Below, piece after piece: positions 29,581 to 37,730 of a DNA stretch of 64,000 bases. This stretch comes from Bradyrhizobium diazoefficiens. Its GTDB lineage: Bacteria > Pseudomonadota > Alphaproteobacteria > Rhizobiales > Xanthobacteraceae. The position numbers and the translations under genes were made by a program. The notes below the pieces were generated by a model. It was not told the DNA's origin and made no database searches. It was given only the letters and a program-made list of their open reading frames with translations. Numbering within the stretch: position 1 is the stretch's first letter; the number at the start of each line of letters is the position of its first letter. The stretch lies in NCBI RefSeq assembly GCF_018129965.1, contig NZ_JAFCKW010000021.1, positions 1 to 64,000 of the forward strand. The letters run 5' to 3'.

Positions 29581-29884
29581 CCTTGCGTTCAGGTTCCAGC
29601 TATCCGGCTTTCGGGAAAGAGAGGCCGTCGCCGGGCGAAAAAGGAAACGCGCTCAATTGGGAGCGGCTGGCTTGATGTCCAGCCCTATCGGTTGCAGTCT
29701 CCGGCGCCCTGAGATCGATGAACGCTTCAACCGCGCATCGCTTTTTCCCTGACCTTCGCCATAGGCGCGAATGACAGCAAAGTTTTCCAAATTGATCCGG
29801 CTCCAAAGAGCTAGGCTCGTTTGACCATTCTTGTTTGCCGCACTCGCCATTTCACGACCCGGATGCATTTTTCAGGAGGTTATT
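29581..29884. other. Intergenic stretch upstream of cytochrome gene
   Basis: About 300 bases between divergent genes. Short frames are arginine-rich shadows without start signals. I see no RNA gene or strong palindrome. The cytochrome's Shine-Dalgarno is at 29874-29879. Confidence 0.45.
29874..29879 (+). promoter_or_regulatory. Strong Shine-Dalgarno deciding a TTG start
   Basis: AGGAGG is followed by five bases and TTG at 29885. The product then begins directly with a signal peptide, so the upstream in-frame TTG at 29831 is rejected. Confidence 0.8.
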
Positions 29885-30892
29885 TTGACGTTTTTCAAGA
29901 CGGCGTTGTTGCATGCATTGACGCTTCTGATCATCGCGGCGTCGACGATCAGCGAAGGTTTTCCGCAAAGCGGCGGAAGCTCAACCGCGACGGGAGCCAC
30001 GGATGCCCTGCCTGCCTGGGCCTTCTTGTGGGATCCGACCGTGCAAGTGCCACCGCCCAGCGAGGCGCCCGTCACGCTGGCCGGCAGCAATGTCACCTAC
30101 AGCTGGAAGCAGGCGAGGGACCTGTTCGTTGCACTCGACTGGCATCCTGAGGCCCATCCCGCGATGCCTGATATCGTGGCGAACGGACGCAAACCCGAGA
30201 TTCGCGCGTGCGGCGCATGTCATCGTGTCGAGGGCACCGGCGGTCCGGAGAATGCGAGCCTCGCCGGTCTGCCGGTCGCCTATTTCGTCCAGCAGATTGC
30301 CGACTTCAAGAGCGGTGCGAGAGTGATGTCCGGCCCGCTTCGGCCTTCCACGCAATTCATGTCGGCGTCGGTCAAGGGCCTCACGGACGCGGACATTCGT
30401 GCCGCGGCGGAATATTTCGCGGGCCTGACGCGCAAGTCGCTGATCAAGGTCGTCGAAAGCGACACGATTCCGAAAACCGGACCCTCCCGCCTGTTCTACG
30501 TGAGGAGTCCGGACGGCGGCACCGAACCGCTTGGCCGACGCATCGTAGAGATGCCGGACGTCGTCGATCAATTCGAGCTTCGCGACTCGCGCGCGACATT
30601 CACGGCCTTTGTCCCGGTCGGAAGCCTGTCGAAGGGAGAAGCGCTCGCAAGGACAGGGGGATCGGGTGCGACGGTCGCCTGCAATCTCTGCCACGGAGCG
30701 GACTTGAAGGGGCTGGACGCCGTTCCCGGCATTGCAGGGCGATCGCCGACCTATCTCATGCGTCAACTCTACGAATTCCAGCACGGCAGCCGATCGGGAG
30801 CCTCGAGCGCCCTGATGAGGCCAACTGTCGAGAAGCTGTCGCAGGACGACATGATCGCTCTCGCGGCCTATGTCGCCTCGCTCGATCCGTGA
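29885..30892 (+). CDS. Periplasmic diheme c-type cytochrome
   Basis: Starting at TTG 29885 the protein has 335 residues. A signal peptide (MTFFKTALLHALTLLIIAAS) is followed by an N-terminal region with WAFLWDP, then two class I cytochrome c domains. The first heme site is CGACH (Cys109-His113) with a distal Met in PAMPD or VMSGP. The second is CNLCH (Cys266-His270) with Met in ALMRPTVEKLS. The domain order resembles diheme cytochromes of the c4 type or of dehydrogenase electron acceptors. No dehydrogenase or oxidase gene is adjacent, so the redox partner is unknown. The gene is monocistronic. Confidence 0.87.
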   Translation: MTFFKTALLHALTLLIIAASTISEGFPQSGGSSTATGATDALPAWAFLWDPTVQVPPPSEAPVTLAGSNVTYSWKQARDLFVALDWHPEAHPAMPDIVANGRKPEIRACGACHRVEGTGGPENASLAGLPVAYFVQQIADFKSGARVMSGPLRPSTQFMSASVKGLTDADIRAAAEYFAGLTRKSLIKVVESDTIPKTGPSRLFYVRSPDGGTEPLGRRIVEMPDVVDQFELRDSRATFTAFVPVGSLSKGEALARTGGSGATVACNLCHGADLKGLDAVPGIAGRSPTYLMRQLYEFQHGSRSGASSALMRPTVEKLSQDDMIALAAYVASLDP

Positions 30893-31168
30893 GAGCAGGA
30901 CAGGAAGGCTGACCTGCCCCGGTGGCTTCGCCTCAGCGAAGCCCCGGCACGGGCAAAATTGATTTCGGAATACTGGCATTATGCTGCTGTATTGCCCGAC
31001 GTGTCAATGGATTTGCGGCACTTTCGCGACCAGTCGTGCAAGCCCTTGATCCGGCACGCATCGGCTACTGTGCATGGGGTTGTTTTCGAACTTTTGGCGG
31101 GCCGCCCGACCTCGTTAGGACGGCGGCGGAGCGGCGGAACTTTTCGCGAGCGTCCGCGTTAGGACGGG
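30893..31168. other. Intergenic stretch carrying a dispersed repeat
   Basis: No convincing gene in 276 bases; a 67-codon frame has no family features. It contains the 25-base motif at 31062-31086 that recurs inverted at 47760-47784. Confidence 0.5.
31062..31086 (+). repeat. Dispersed intergenic repeat, copy 1
   Basis: The 25 bases beginning CGGCTACTGTGCATGGGG and ending TTGTTTT are identical to the reverse complement of 47760-47784. Both copies are preceded, on this strand, by AGCCCTTGA, with an 11-base insertion here. Both are intergenic. I associate this motif with a family of intergenic elements in Bradyrhizobium, from memory. Confidence 0.75.
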
Positions 31169-31360
31169 ATGACCGACGATATTTCATACCGACGCAAACC
31201 CTTGACCCCTGAGCAGCGCCAGGCACGTGATGCTGTGCGCCGTATCGAGGCTGAAAAAGCCATGCGGGATCATGAAGCCGCGCAGAAGGCGCTGTACGCC
31301 AACAAGGAGCGGCTGAGGGCCGAGCGTTTGGCGCGCGAACAGGCGGCTGCGAAGGAGTGA
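31169..31360 (+). CDS. Small charged helical protein, function unknown
   Basis: This 63-residue protein is strongly charged and predicted mostly helical: after TDDISYRRKPLTPEQRQARD it runs in heptad-like K/E/R/A repeats to the end. Such small Ala/Glu/Arg-rich proteins are common hypothetical proteins in Bradyrhizobium. The ATG is preceded by AGGACGGG. There is no signal peptide or cysteine. Coding status is supported by the start context and a clean stop, but no function can be proposed. Confidence 0.6.
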   Translation: MTDDISYRRKPLTPEQRQARDAVRRIEAEKAMRDHEAAQKALYANKERLRAERLAREQAAAKE

Positions 31361-31690
31361 CCTGACCAAAACGTGGTCGATCGCTTCTGCTGCCATCAAA
31401 CGCTTCTATTTCTGGCCCGGCAACTTCACCGGCACATGCGGTGTGGTGCTGATGACGCGAGGACTTCCGTCATCGTGGGTACGATCGCTTCGGATCAGCG
31501 ATTCCAGAACCAGAAAAAATTTCTCAGCAAGCATTTGCGCCGCTCTCGTTGGTGGTGACCTCTTGATATGGGTCGAGGCTCCGAGCCCGAAAATTCAATC
31601 AACTAAATGGGAGCACGGCACTGCCGCGGCGGGCCGCACGCTGCGTTGCGGTGTGGTCGGGGCGAGGACCAGGGAAATCTTGGTGGCGCT
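31361..31690. other. Intergenic stretch, nothing recognised
   Basis: A plus-strand frame at 31443-31892 has no Shine-Dalgarno, no family features and overlaps two short minus-strand candidates, so it is not called. No RNA gene or repeat was recognised. Confidence 0.4.
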
Positions 31691-31789
31691 TCAGGCGAAA
31701 GCCAGCGCCGCAAGGCTCGAGCAGAGCAAGATGAAGCCGCTGGCGGTCAGCGCCAGGAAGCCATCGGATACGAGGTCATGGTTGCTCAT
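31691..31789 (-). CDS. Tiny predicted single-pass membrane protein (32 aa)
   Basis: The minus-strand ATG at 31789 is preceded by GAGGTG about five bases upstream. The product is 32 residues: a short polar N-terminus (MSNHDLVSDG) followed by one hydrophobic helix (FLALTASGFILLC, then SSLAALAFA) that runs to the end. It lies 105 bases downstream of another tiny membrane ORF on the same strand. I do not recognise a family; the architecture resembles regulatory or assembly micro-subunits. Evidence is the ribosome site plus clean hydrophobicity only. Confidence 0.5.
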   Translation of the reverse strand: MSNHDLVSDGFLALTASGFILLCSSLAALAFA

Positions 31790-31894
31790 GGGACACCTCT
31801 ACCGCTCTCATCTTCAATGCTCGGCCGGATTGGTTACAATGATCCGAACGTGCCGTCTTGAAAGAGGTGATGCTTTCAGTCCGCGCGAATGACC

Positions 31895-31984
31895 TCAGGC
31901 CCTTGTGCGGTAACCTTCGAACGCATGGGCCAGGAAGATCCCCGCGCTTACCAGACCCATCAGTGCCGAAACCGTCTCGATCAT
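31895..31984 (-). CDS. Tiny predicted single-pass membrane protein (29 aa)
   Basis: The minus-strand ATG at 31984 has GGA seven bases upstream. The peptide MIETVSALMGLVSAG, continuing IFLAHAFEGYRTRA, forms one helix with a positively charged C-terminus. A longer frame up to 32203 exists, but its N-terminal part is Pro/Arg-rich and looks non-coding. The helix-plus-RTR tail resembles small transporter or oxidase accessory peptides (for example KdpF or CydX in size only), with no sequence match I can defend. It sits head-to-tail with the 32-residue ORF. Confidence 0.5.
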   Translation of the reverse strand: MIETVSALMGLVSAGIFLAHAFEGYRTRA

Positions 31985-32339
31985 CGTGAAATTCCAAATC
32001 CCGCCCTTGCTCGCGAGAGAACGCGGGCGGCCTTGCACAGTCAAAAGAATTTCGGTGAAGGCCATGACAATGGGGGTGGAGTGAGGATTTGGCGCAACAG
32101 AATGTCCAGGAGTGGCACAATTGACGGGACCTGCGCCCCGTAGATCAACGGGGAGTCGAACACCCCGTTTACCATCCCGGCGTGATGGCCCTGGGCTCCC
32201 CATTTCCGCCGTGTTCGGGTTGCGTTATCCTTACCACTCCCGAGCGGTGGTGGGCCGCTTCGGAGCAAAGGGCTGGACAGTTCTTCCCCGTAGCCAAAGC
32301 GGGTTGGGGAAGTCTTCGGCAAAGTGGTATTTGGGGTAC
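31985..32339. other. Upstream region of rlpA
   Basis: About 355 bases without a supported gene. A hairpin at about 32149-32171 has AACGGGG and CCCCGTT arms around a 9-base loop. The plus-strand frame that runs through here into rlpA (from 32112) is arginine/proline-rich before 32340 and is not taken as coding. Confidence 0.45.
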
Positions 32340-33266
32340 ATGGGGATCCGACGGTCAGATTCGGTAGTGCGCGTCGCGCGCGGCGTTGCGGCGTTCGCGA
32401 CCTGCCTTGCGCTCGCCAATTGCGCCTCTTCCAACAAGTTCGCCAGCCGGGTCGACCCGAAATACGGCGTGTCATCGAGCCCCCGCGTCGTGGCTCTGGG
32501 CGATCCCGTGCCGAAGGGCGGCGGGACTTACCGCGTCGGCAAACCCTATGTGGTGGGCGGCCGGACCTATGTGCCTGAGGAGGACGTCAACTATCGCGCC
32601 GAGGGCATGGCGTCCTGGTACGGGGACGATTTTCACGGCCGCCTGACGGCCAATGGCGAAGTGTTCGACATGACCTCGCTGACGGCCGCGCATCCGACCC
32701 TGCCAATGCCCTCCTATGCGCGGGTCACGAACATGTCGAACGGCAAATCGCTGATCGTTCGAGTGAATGACCGCGGCCCCTACCACGGCAACCGGCTCAT
32801 CGACGTCTCGAACAAGGCTGCCGAACTCCTTGAATTCAAAGGCAATGGTGTCGCCAAGGTCCGTGTCGAATATGTCGGCCGGGCCCCGCTCGAAGGCTCC
32901 GATGACCGCCAGTTGATGGCAACCCTGCGCACCGGTGTCCCGGCACCGTCGCCCTCGATGGTGCGTGTCGCCTCGGCGCGGCCGTTCGTGCCGGAGCTTG
33001 CGTCTTCGGGGCGCGGAGCGATCCGTGGCGACATTCCGATGCCGGAGGGGCGACCCTACAATCTCGGCAACACCTCAGCCGATATGGCCTCGCTCAACGC
33101 GACCTCGGAAATGTCGGCCTCGAGCCGCAGCCGTGGCCGGGGCGTCCAGAATGCCCGCGCGGTGTCCTATGACGAGGACGGCCGCTACGCGTCGGACGAC
33201 GGCGCGTCCGCGACCGACGGCGCAGCAGAGGCCCGCAGCATCCTGAGCGGGCGCGGCCTCTACTGA
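32340..33266 (+). CDS. rlpA: RlpA-family septal ring lytic transglycosylase lipoprotein
   Basis: I place the start at ATG 32340, which gives a lipoprotein signal (MGIRRSDSVVRVARG, lipobox LANC with Cys28); the open frame extends 76 codons further up without signal-like sequence. The 308-residue product contains the RlpA double-psi beta-barrel (about residues 85-175): MASWYGDDFHGRLTANGEVFD, SYARVTNMSNGKSLIVRVNDRGPYHGNRLIDVS, AAELLEF. The Asp of NDRGP and the His of FHGR are the family's catalytic-type residues. The C-terminus is low-complexity and lacks a clear SPOR domain. It is at the head of the cell-wall/replication block, although a hydrolase gene is inserted after it. Confidence 0.9.
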   Translation: MGIRRSDSVVRVARGVAAFATCLALANCASSNKFASRVDPKYGVSSSPRVVALGDPVPKGGGTYRVGKPYVVGGRTYVPEEDVNYRAEGMASWYGDDFHGRLTANGEVFDMTSLTAAHPTLPMPSYARVTNMSNGKSLIVRVNDRGPYHGNRLIDVSNKAAELLEFKGNGVAKVRVEYVGRAPLEGSDDRQLMATLRTGVPAPSPSMVRVASARPFVPELASSGRGAIRGDIPMPEGRPYNLGNTSADMASLNATSEMSASSRSRGRGVQNARAVSYDEDGRYASDDGASATDGAAEARSILSGRGLY

Positions 33267-33394
33267 TCCTGGAAACTTCGCCGACGAGGCGGCGCCTCCG
33301 CTTCTGCCGGCCGAGGCGCGGCTGTTTGAGAACGCGCGGGCGGCCTGCTGGGCACCGAGTGAATCCACATAGGCATTTTCCCGCTCCCACTGTT

Positions 33395-33520
33395 GGCGCG
33401 CTGACACTGTCAGTTCTGACGGGCAATCTTGCCGCGCGGAGGTTTTACGTGCGGTGCGGCTTCATCGAGACCGGGCAGGCGGGCCAGGCGCACATCGCGA
33501 TGCGGAAGGAACTTGGCTAG
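33395..33520 (+). pseudogene. C-terminal remnant of a GNAT N-acetyltransferase
   Basis: The frame ends with GALTLSVLTGNLAARRFYVR, CGFIETG and then HIAMRKELG. This is the A/B motif region of GNAT acetyltransferases (N-xxA-xxFYxxxGF). Nothing upstream encodes the acetyl-CoA-binding motif V or the N-terminus. The upstream codons are Arg/Pro-rich. It overlaps the 3' end of the convergent hydrolase by a few bases. It is a decayed fragment, not a functional gene. Confidence 0.65.
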
Positions 33521-34473
33521 CCTGCCGTCGCCTCACGCAGGAATTTCAGCAGCGCCGCGTTCACCTCGTCGGGGCGCTCCTGCTGCACCCAATGCCCGGC
33601 CCCGTCGATAATCAGTTTTCGCGTGAGATTGGGCAGCACGCGTTCAAGCTCGTTGACGCGCTTGGCTCCGATCAGGCCGGTGATCACGGCGTCCCTCGAG
33701 CCTGCAATGAACAGCGAGGGCTGGTGGATCTGCGCATCCTGCCAGGGCGCCGTCAGCTCCCAATTGCGGTCGAGGTTGCGGTACCAGTTCAGCCCGCCGC
33801 GGAAGCCGGTCTTGCGGAACGTCTCGGTGAAGGTGGCGAGTTCAGCCTCGCTCAACCATTCCGGCAGCGGATCCTCGGGATTGCCATGGCCGAGAAAGCC
33901 TTTTCCGTCCTGCACGAACATGGCGGCGCTGGGATCGGCAAGGCCGCGCCCGGCGAGCACGATGCGCATGGTGCGGGCGACGTCATGCTCGAATTCGGCC
34001 TCGGCGACGCCGGGCGTCTGAAAATACTGCCAGTAGAAATTGGTGATGCCGCCTTGGCGCAACAGATCGAGCGGCTTGCCGCGGCCGCGGAACGGCGGCG
34101 GCACGCTCAGGCCCGCGACGGCCGTGAAGATGTCGGGTCGGAACAGCGCCGCATGCCAGGCGACCGGCGCCCCCCAATCGTGGCCGACCACCATGGCCCT
34201 GGTCTCCCCCAGCGCCTGCACGAGACCGACGACGTCGCCGACCGTATCGAAGATCGAGTAGGCGTTGATGTCGGCCGGCACCGCACTCTGGCCGTAGCCG
34301 CGCATGTCGGGAGCGACCACGTGGAAACCGGCATCTGCAAGCGCCGGGATCTGGTGGCGCCAGGAGTACGACAGCTCCGGCCAGCCATGGCACAGCACCA
34401 CCAGCGGACCCTGGCCGGCCTCGCGGATGAACAGATCGATCCCGTTGGCCTTGATCACGCGGGTGGACGCCAT
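33517..34473 (-). CDS. Epoxide-hydrolase-like alpha/beta hydrolase
   Basis: This 318-residue protein has the epoxide-hydrolase branch motifs: HGWPE oxyanion motif (residues 29-33), nucleophile Asp99 in VGHDWGAP, cap-domain tyrosines (FYWQYFQTPG, LNWYRNLDRNW), acid Asp in AGSRDAVI and base His in GAGHWVQQERP. It opens epoxides to diols or, in close relatives, acts on haloacids or esters; Asp as the nucleophile favours epoxide hydrolase or dehalogenase. It is on the minus strand inside an otherwise plus-strand housekeeping block, so it is probably an insertion relative to the ancestral rlpA-carboxypeptidase order. Confidence 0.88.
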   Translation of the reverse strand: MASTRVIKANGIDLFIREAGQGPLVVLCHGWPELSYSWRHQIPALADAGFHVVAPDMRGYGQSAVPADINAYSIFDTVGDVVGLVQALGETRAMVVGHDWGAPVAWHAALFRPDIFTAVAGLSVPPPFRGRGKPLDLLRQGGITNFYWQYFQTPGVAEAEFEHDVARTMRIVLAGRGLADPSAAMFVQDGKGFLGHGNPEDPLPEWLSEAELATFTETFRKTGFRGGLNWYRNLDRNWELTAPWQDAQIHQPSLFIAGSRDAVITGLIGAKRVNELERVLPNLTRKLIIDGAGHWVQQERPDEVNAALLKFLREATAG

Positions 34474-34626
34474 CGCTTTTCCGCCTTGTTTCAGGGGTTT
34501 GGTCGAGAAATATGAGGTGCCACGATAGGGGCGTAGCGAGAATCGTGCAATCTCGGGTTCCAGCGACCAGCCTCGTGTTGTTCGCGAAGGTTCCAGCTGT
34601 TAGAACGCCGCTCTCAGGGCTAGGCC

Positions 34627-35889
34627 ATGGCATTTCGTCTTTTTCCGCTTCGTCGCACCCGGGTCACGGTCGGAATGCTGGCGCGCGGATTGATCGCTGC
34701 GGTTCTGGTGGCGGGCATCGGTTCTGGCGGGGCGCTCTACGCCGCCAACCAGAGCGTCCAGGGTGCCAAGAAGGCGGACGATTCCGGTTTTGATGGCGAT
34801 GCGCCCACCTCGATCCTGATCGAGGCCTCCAGCGGCAGCGTGCTGTTCGAGAAGAACGCCGATGAGCTTCGCGCGCCCTCCAGCATGATGAAGCTGATGA
34901 CGGCGGAGGTCGTGTTTAATGCCGTCCAGAAGGGCGACGTCAAGCTGACCGACGAGTACCGGATCAGCGAGAACGCCTGGCGGAAGGGTGGGGCGCCGTC
35001 GGGCGGCTCGACCATGTTCGCTGCCATCAACAGCAAGGTTTCGGTCGACGACCTCCTGCATGGCGCGATCATCCAGAGCGGCAACGACGCCTGCATCGCG
35101 CTGGCCGAAGGCATTGCGGGCAGCGAGAAGATCTTTGCCGCCGACTTCATGACCAAGCGCGCCCGCGAACTCGGGATGACCAGGTCGACCTTCGGCAATT
35201 CCAACGGTCTGCCCGACCCCGGCAACAAAATGACGGTGCGCGAGCTCGGAATCCTCGCCCGGCACATCATCCTGGACTTCCCCGAATTCTACAAACTCTT
35301 CGGCGAGAAGGAGTTCACCTGGAACAAGATCCGCCAGCCCAATCGCAACCCGCTGCTCAATTCGATGGAAGGCGCCGACGGTTTGAAGACCGGCTTCACC
35401 AAGGAAGGCGGCTACGGCATGGTCGGCTCTGCCGTGCAGAACGGCACGCGGCTGATCGTCGTCGTCAACGGCCTGGAAGACCCCGAGGACCGTGCCACGG
35501 AAGCCAAGAAGATGCTGGAATGGGGCTTTCGCAATTTCGAGACCCGCACGCTGATCGCGGCCGACCAGCAGGTCGGCTACGCCAAGGTGTTCGGTGGCGA
35601 GAGCCGCTCGGTGAAGCTGGTGGCCAAGACGCCCGTCAAGGTGATGGTGCACAAGAACGGCAGCGACAAGCTCATCGCGCGGGTCGTCTACAGCGGTCCG
35701 GTGCGCGCGCCGGTCGAGGCCGGGCAGAAGGTCGGCGTGGTCAGGGTCTGGCGTAGCGGCAACATCGCGGTGGAGACGCCGGTCTACGCGGCCGAAGCGA
35801 TCGGCACCGGTTCGACCATGCGCCGCGCAATCGACGGTGCCAGCGAGCTCGTCATCGGCATGTTCCGCGCAGGCGCAGAGAAGCTCTGA
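34627..35889 (+). CDS. D-alanyl-D-alanine carboxypeptidase (peptidase S11, PBP5/6 type)
   Basis: This 420-residue protein has an N-terminal membrane anchor or signal (about residues 17-40) and the three penicillin-binding motifs: Ser86-Met-Met-Lys89 (SxxK), Ser151-Gly-Asn153 (SxN) and Lys254-Thr-Gly256 (KTG). The C-terminal domain (about 310-400; VKLVAKTPVKVMVHKNG) is the beta-rich PBP5 C-domain, followed by a possible amphipathic helix. It trims pentapeptide stems of peptidoglycan in the periplasm. tmk starts two bases after its stop codon, so the two share a transcript. A dacC/dacF-type name is usual, but I leave the symbol blank. Confidence 0.93.
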   Translation: MAFRLFPLRRTRVTVGMLARGLIAAVLVAGIGSGGALYAANQSVQGAKKADDSGFDGDAPTSILIEASSGSVLFEKNADELRAPSSMMKLMTAEVVFNAVQKGDVKLTDEYRISENAWRKGGAPSGGSTMFAAINSKVSVDDLLHGAIIQSGNDACIALAEGIAGSEKIFAADFMTKRARELGMTRSTFGNSNGLPDPGNKMTVRELGILARHIILDFPEFYKLFGEKEFTWNKIRQPNRNPLLNSMEGADGLKTGFTKEGGYGMVGSAVQNGTRLIVVVNGLEDPEDRATEAKKMLEWGFRNFETRTLIAADQQVGYAKVFGGESRSVKLVAKTPVKVMVHKNGSDKLIARVVYSGPVRAPVEAGQKVGVVRVWRSGNIAVETPVYAAEAIGTGSTMRRAIDGASELVIGMFRAGAEKL

Positions 35890-35891
35890 TC

Positions 35892-36578
35892 ATGGTTGAG
35901 CGTGCGGCACAGCGGCCGTCCGGACGGGGACGCTTCATCACCTTTGAAGGCGGCGAGGGGGCGGGCAAGTCGACCCAGATCAAGAAGCTCGCAGATCGCC
36001 TCAAGGCGGCGAGGATGCGCACCGTCGTCACGCGCGAGCCCGGCGGCTCGCCGGGCGCCGAGATCATGCGCCATCTGGTACTGTCCGGGATGGGCAAGCT
36101 GCTTGGACCCGAGGCCGAGACGTTGCTGTTTGCCGCCGCCCGCGACGACCATGTCCGCACCGTGATCGAGCCTGCGCTCAATCAGGGCGCCTGGGTGCTG
36201 TGTGACCGCTTCTACGACTCGACGCGCGCCTATCAGGGTAGCCTCGGCAGCGTTCCGCTCGGCCTGATCAACGCGATGCAGCGGGTCACGATCGGCGAAC
36301 TCAAGCCGGACCTTACCATCATCCTCGACCTGCCGGTCGAGATCGGCTTGCAGCGCGCCGCGCTACGCCGCGGCGGCAGTACGCCGGACCGGTTCGAAGG
36401 CGAGACGCTCAGCTTCCACCAGAGCCTGCGCGAGGCCTTTCGCAAGATCGCAACGGATAATCCTGACCGCTGCGTACTGATCGACGCCGATGCGGACGCC
36501 GATACGGTGGCGGGGCGCATCTGGACGGCGCTGCGCGATCGCCTCCTGCCGACGCCCGCTTCGGTCGTATCCGCATGA
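35892..36578 (+). CDS. tmk: Thymidylate kinase
   Basis: This 228-residue enzyme phosphorylates dTMP to dTDP. The P-loop is GGEGAGKST (residues 20-28), followed by VVTREPGGSPGAE and the dTMP-binding CDRFYDSTRAYQG (Asp105-Arg106). The DLPVEIGLQRAALRRG segment is the lid region, with the arginine-containing type II lid arrangement. The C-terminus ends in a typical helical segment (AGRIWTALRDRLL). It is coupled to the downstream delta-prime gene by an ATGA overlap, the usual tmk-holB arrangement. Confidence 0.95.
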   Translation: MVERAAQRPSGRGRFITFEGGEGAGKSTQIKKLADRLKAARMRTVVTREPGGSPGAEIMRHLVLSGMGKLLGPEAETLLFAAARDDHVRTVIEPALNQGAWVLCDRFYDSTRAYQGSLGSVPLGLINAMQRVTIGELKPDLTIILDLPVEIGLQRAALRRGGSTPDRFEGETLSFHQSLREAFRKIATDNPDRCVLIDADADADTVAGRIWTALRDRLLPTPASVVSA

Positions 36579-37621
36579 GCCCGCGCCAGTCCGAGCGCGA
36601 ATCCGCCATTCCGCATCCGCGCGAGACGAACTTGCTGTTCGGCCATCGCGATGCGGAAGCGGCACTGCTTGCGGCCTATCGCAGCGGGCGGATCCCGCAT
36701 GCCTGGCTGATCGGCGGGCCGCAGGGGATCGGCAAGGCGACGCTGGCCTATCGCATGGCGCGCTTCGTGCTCGCCCACGGTCAGCCGCTCTCGCCGTCCG
36801 TGCAGAGCGCCGAGACCCTTGCGATCGACGCGGACGACGCCGTCGCGCGGCAGGTTGCGGCCAGCTCCCACGGCGGCCTGTTGACGCTGGAGCGCACCGC
36901 CAACGACCGCGGCGTCATGCGCACCGTGATCACCGTGGACGAAACGCGCGAGACGATCGGCTTCTTCGGCTCGACCGCGGCGGCCGAAGGCTGGCGCGTC
37001 TGCGTCGTTGACACCGTCGACGAGCTCAATCCGAATGCGGCCAACGCGCTCCTGAAGATTTTGGAGGAACCGCCACAGCAATCGCTATTCCTGCTGGTCA
37101 GCCACGCGCCCGCACGGGTGCTCGCCACAATCCAGTCACGCTGCCGCAAACTGCGCCTTCGTGCACTCGCAACGGACGACGTGATTGGGGCAGCCTCCGC
37201 CGCCGGCGGCCTCGATCCGAATGATCCCGCCTTGCGCGAAGCGGCGGAGGCTTCCGAGGGAAGCGTCGCGCGGGCGCTAACGCTGCTCGGCGGTGACGCC
37301 CTCAAGCTTCAGCAGCGCACGGCGACGTTGCTGGCGAAGCTTCCGCAAGTCGATCCGCGCGAATTGCACATGCTCGGCGAGTCGCTTGGCACGAGCGACC
37401 GCGTCGCTCTGGCGACCTTCATCGACGGCATCGACCGCTGGATCGCGGAACGTCTGCATGTCGACGAGGCCCATGCCAACCAGAACCTGCCGCGCCTTGC
37501 GCGCCTAGCCGAGGTATGGGAAAAGATCGTCCGCGCCGCGCGCGACACCGAAACCTACAATCTGGAGCGAAAGCCCCTGGTTTTCTCGGTGTTCGGCTGG
37601 CTGGCGGACGCAACGCGCTAG
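36575..37621 (+). CDS. holB: DNA polymerase III subunit delta'
   Basis: This is a 348-residue AAA+ clamp-loader subunit. It has a P-loop-like GGPQGIGKAT (about 47-56), a Walker-B-like block near VVDTVDELNPNAANALLKILEEPP, and the SRC sensor motif (IQSRCRKLRLR). The C-terminal collar domain (about 225-340) includes ALTLLGGDALKL. The zinc-binding cysteine module of E. coli delta' is not apparent in the AHGQPLSPS region, which is common in alphaproteobacterial proteins. Its start overlaps the tmk stop. Confidence 0.93.
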   Translation: MSPRQSERESAIPHPRETNLLFGHRDAEAALLAAYRSGRIPHAWLIGGPQGIGKATLAYRMARFVLAHGQPLSPSVQSAETLAIDADDAVARQVAASSHGGLLTLERTANDRGVMRTVITVDETRETIGFFGSTAAAEGWRVCVVDTVDELNPNAANALLKILEEPPQQSLFLLVSHAPARVLATIQSRCRKLRLRALATDDVIGAASAAGGLDPNDPALREAAEASEGSVARALTLLGGDALKLQQRTATLLAKLPQVDPRELHMLGESLGTSDRVALATFIDGIDRWIAERLHVDEAHANQNLPRLARLAEVWEKIVRAARDTETYNLERKPLVFSVFGWLADATR

Positions 37622-37670
37622 AGCATGATCCGGAAAAGTGTGCGGGCGGTTCTCCGAGAGGATCGTGCAC
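37621..37670 (+). repeat. Palindromic intergenic element (REP-like)
   Basis: Right after holB, GCATGATCC (37623-37631) pairs with GGATCGTGC (37660-37668) with one mismatch. The motif GAGCATGATCCGGAAAAGTG is one I remember as frequent in Bradyrhizobium intergenic regions. It may act as a transcript-end hairpin between holB and metG. Confidence 0.5.
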
Positions 37671-37730
37671 AAAACAATGATCTAACGCAGGTTCGTTTTC
37701 AAATTTCGAGAAGCCGTAAAGGAATTCGTC

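Noticed and set aside
31443..31892. 149-codon plus-strand frame
   Set aside because: No ribosome site, odd composition, and opposite to a small membrane ORF with a better start.
32149..32171. tRNA T-arm-like sequence (minus strand reads GTTCGACTCCCC)
   Set aside because: The stem does not pair at the required positions and no acceptor, anticodon or D arms are found.
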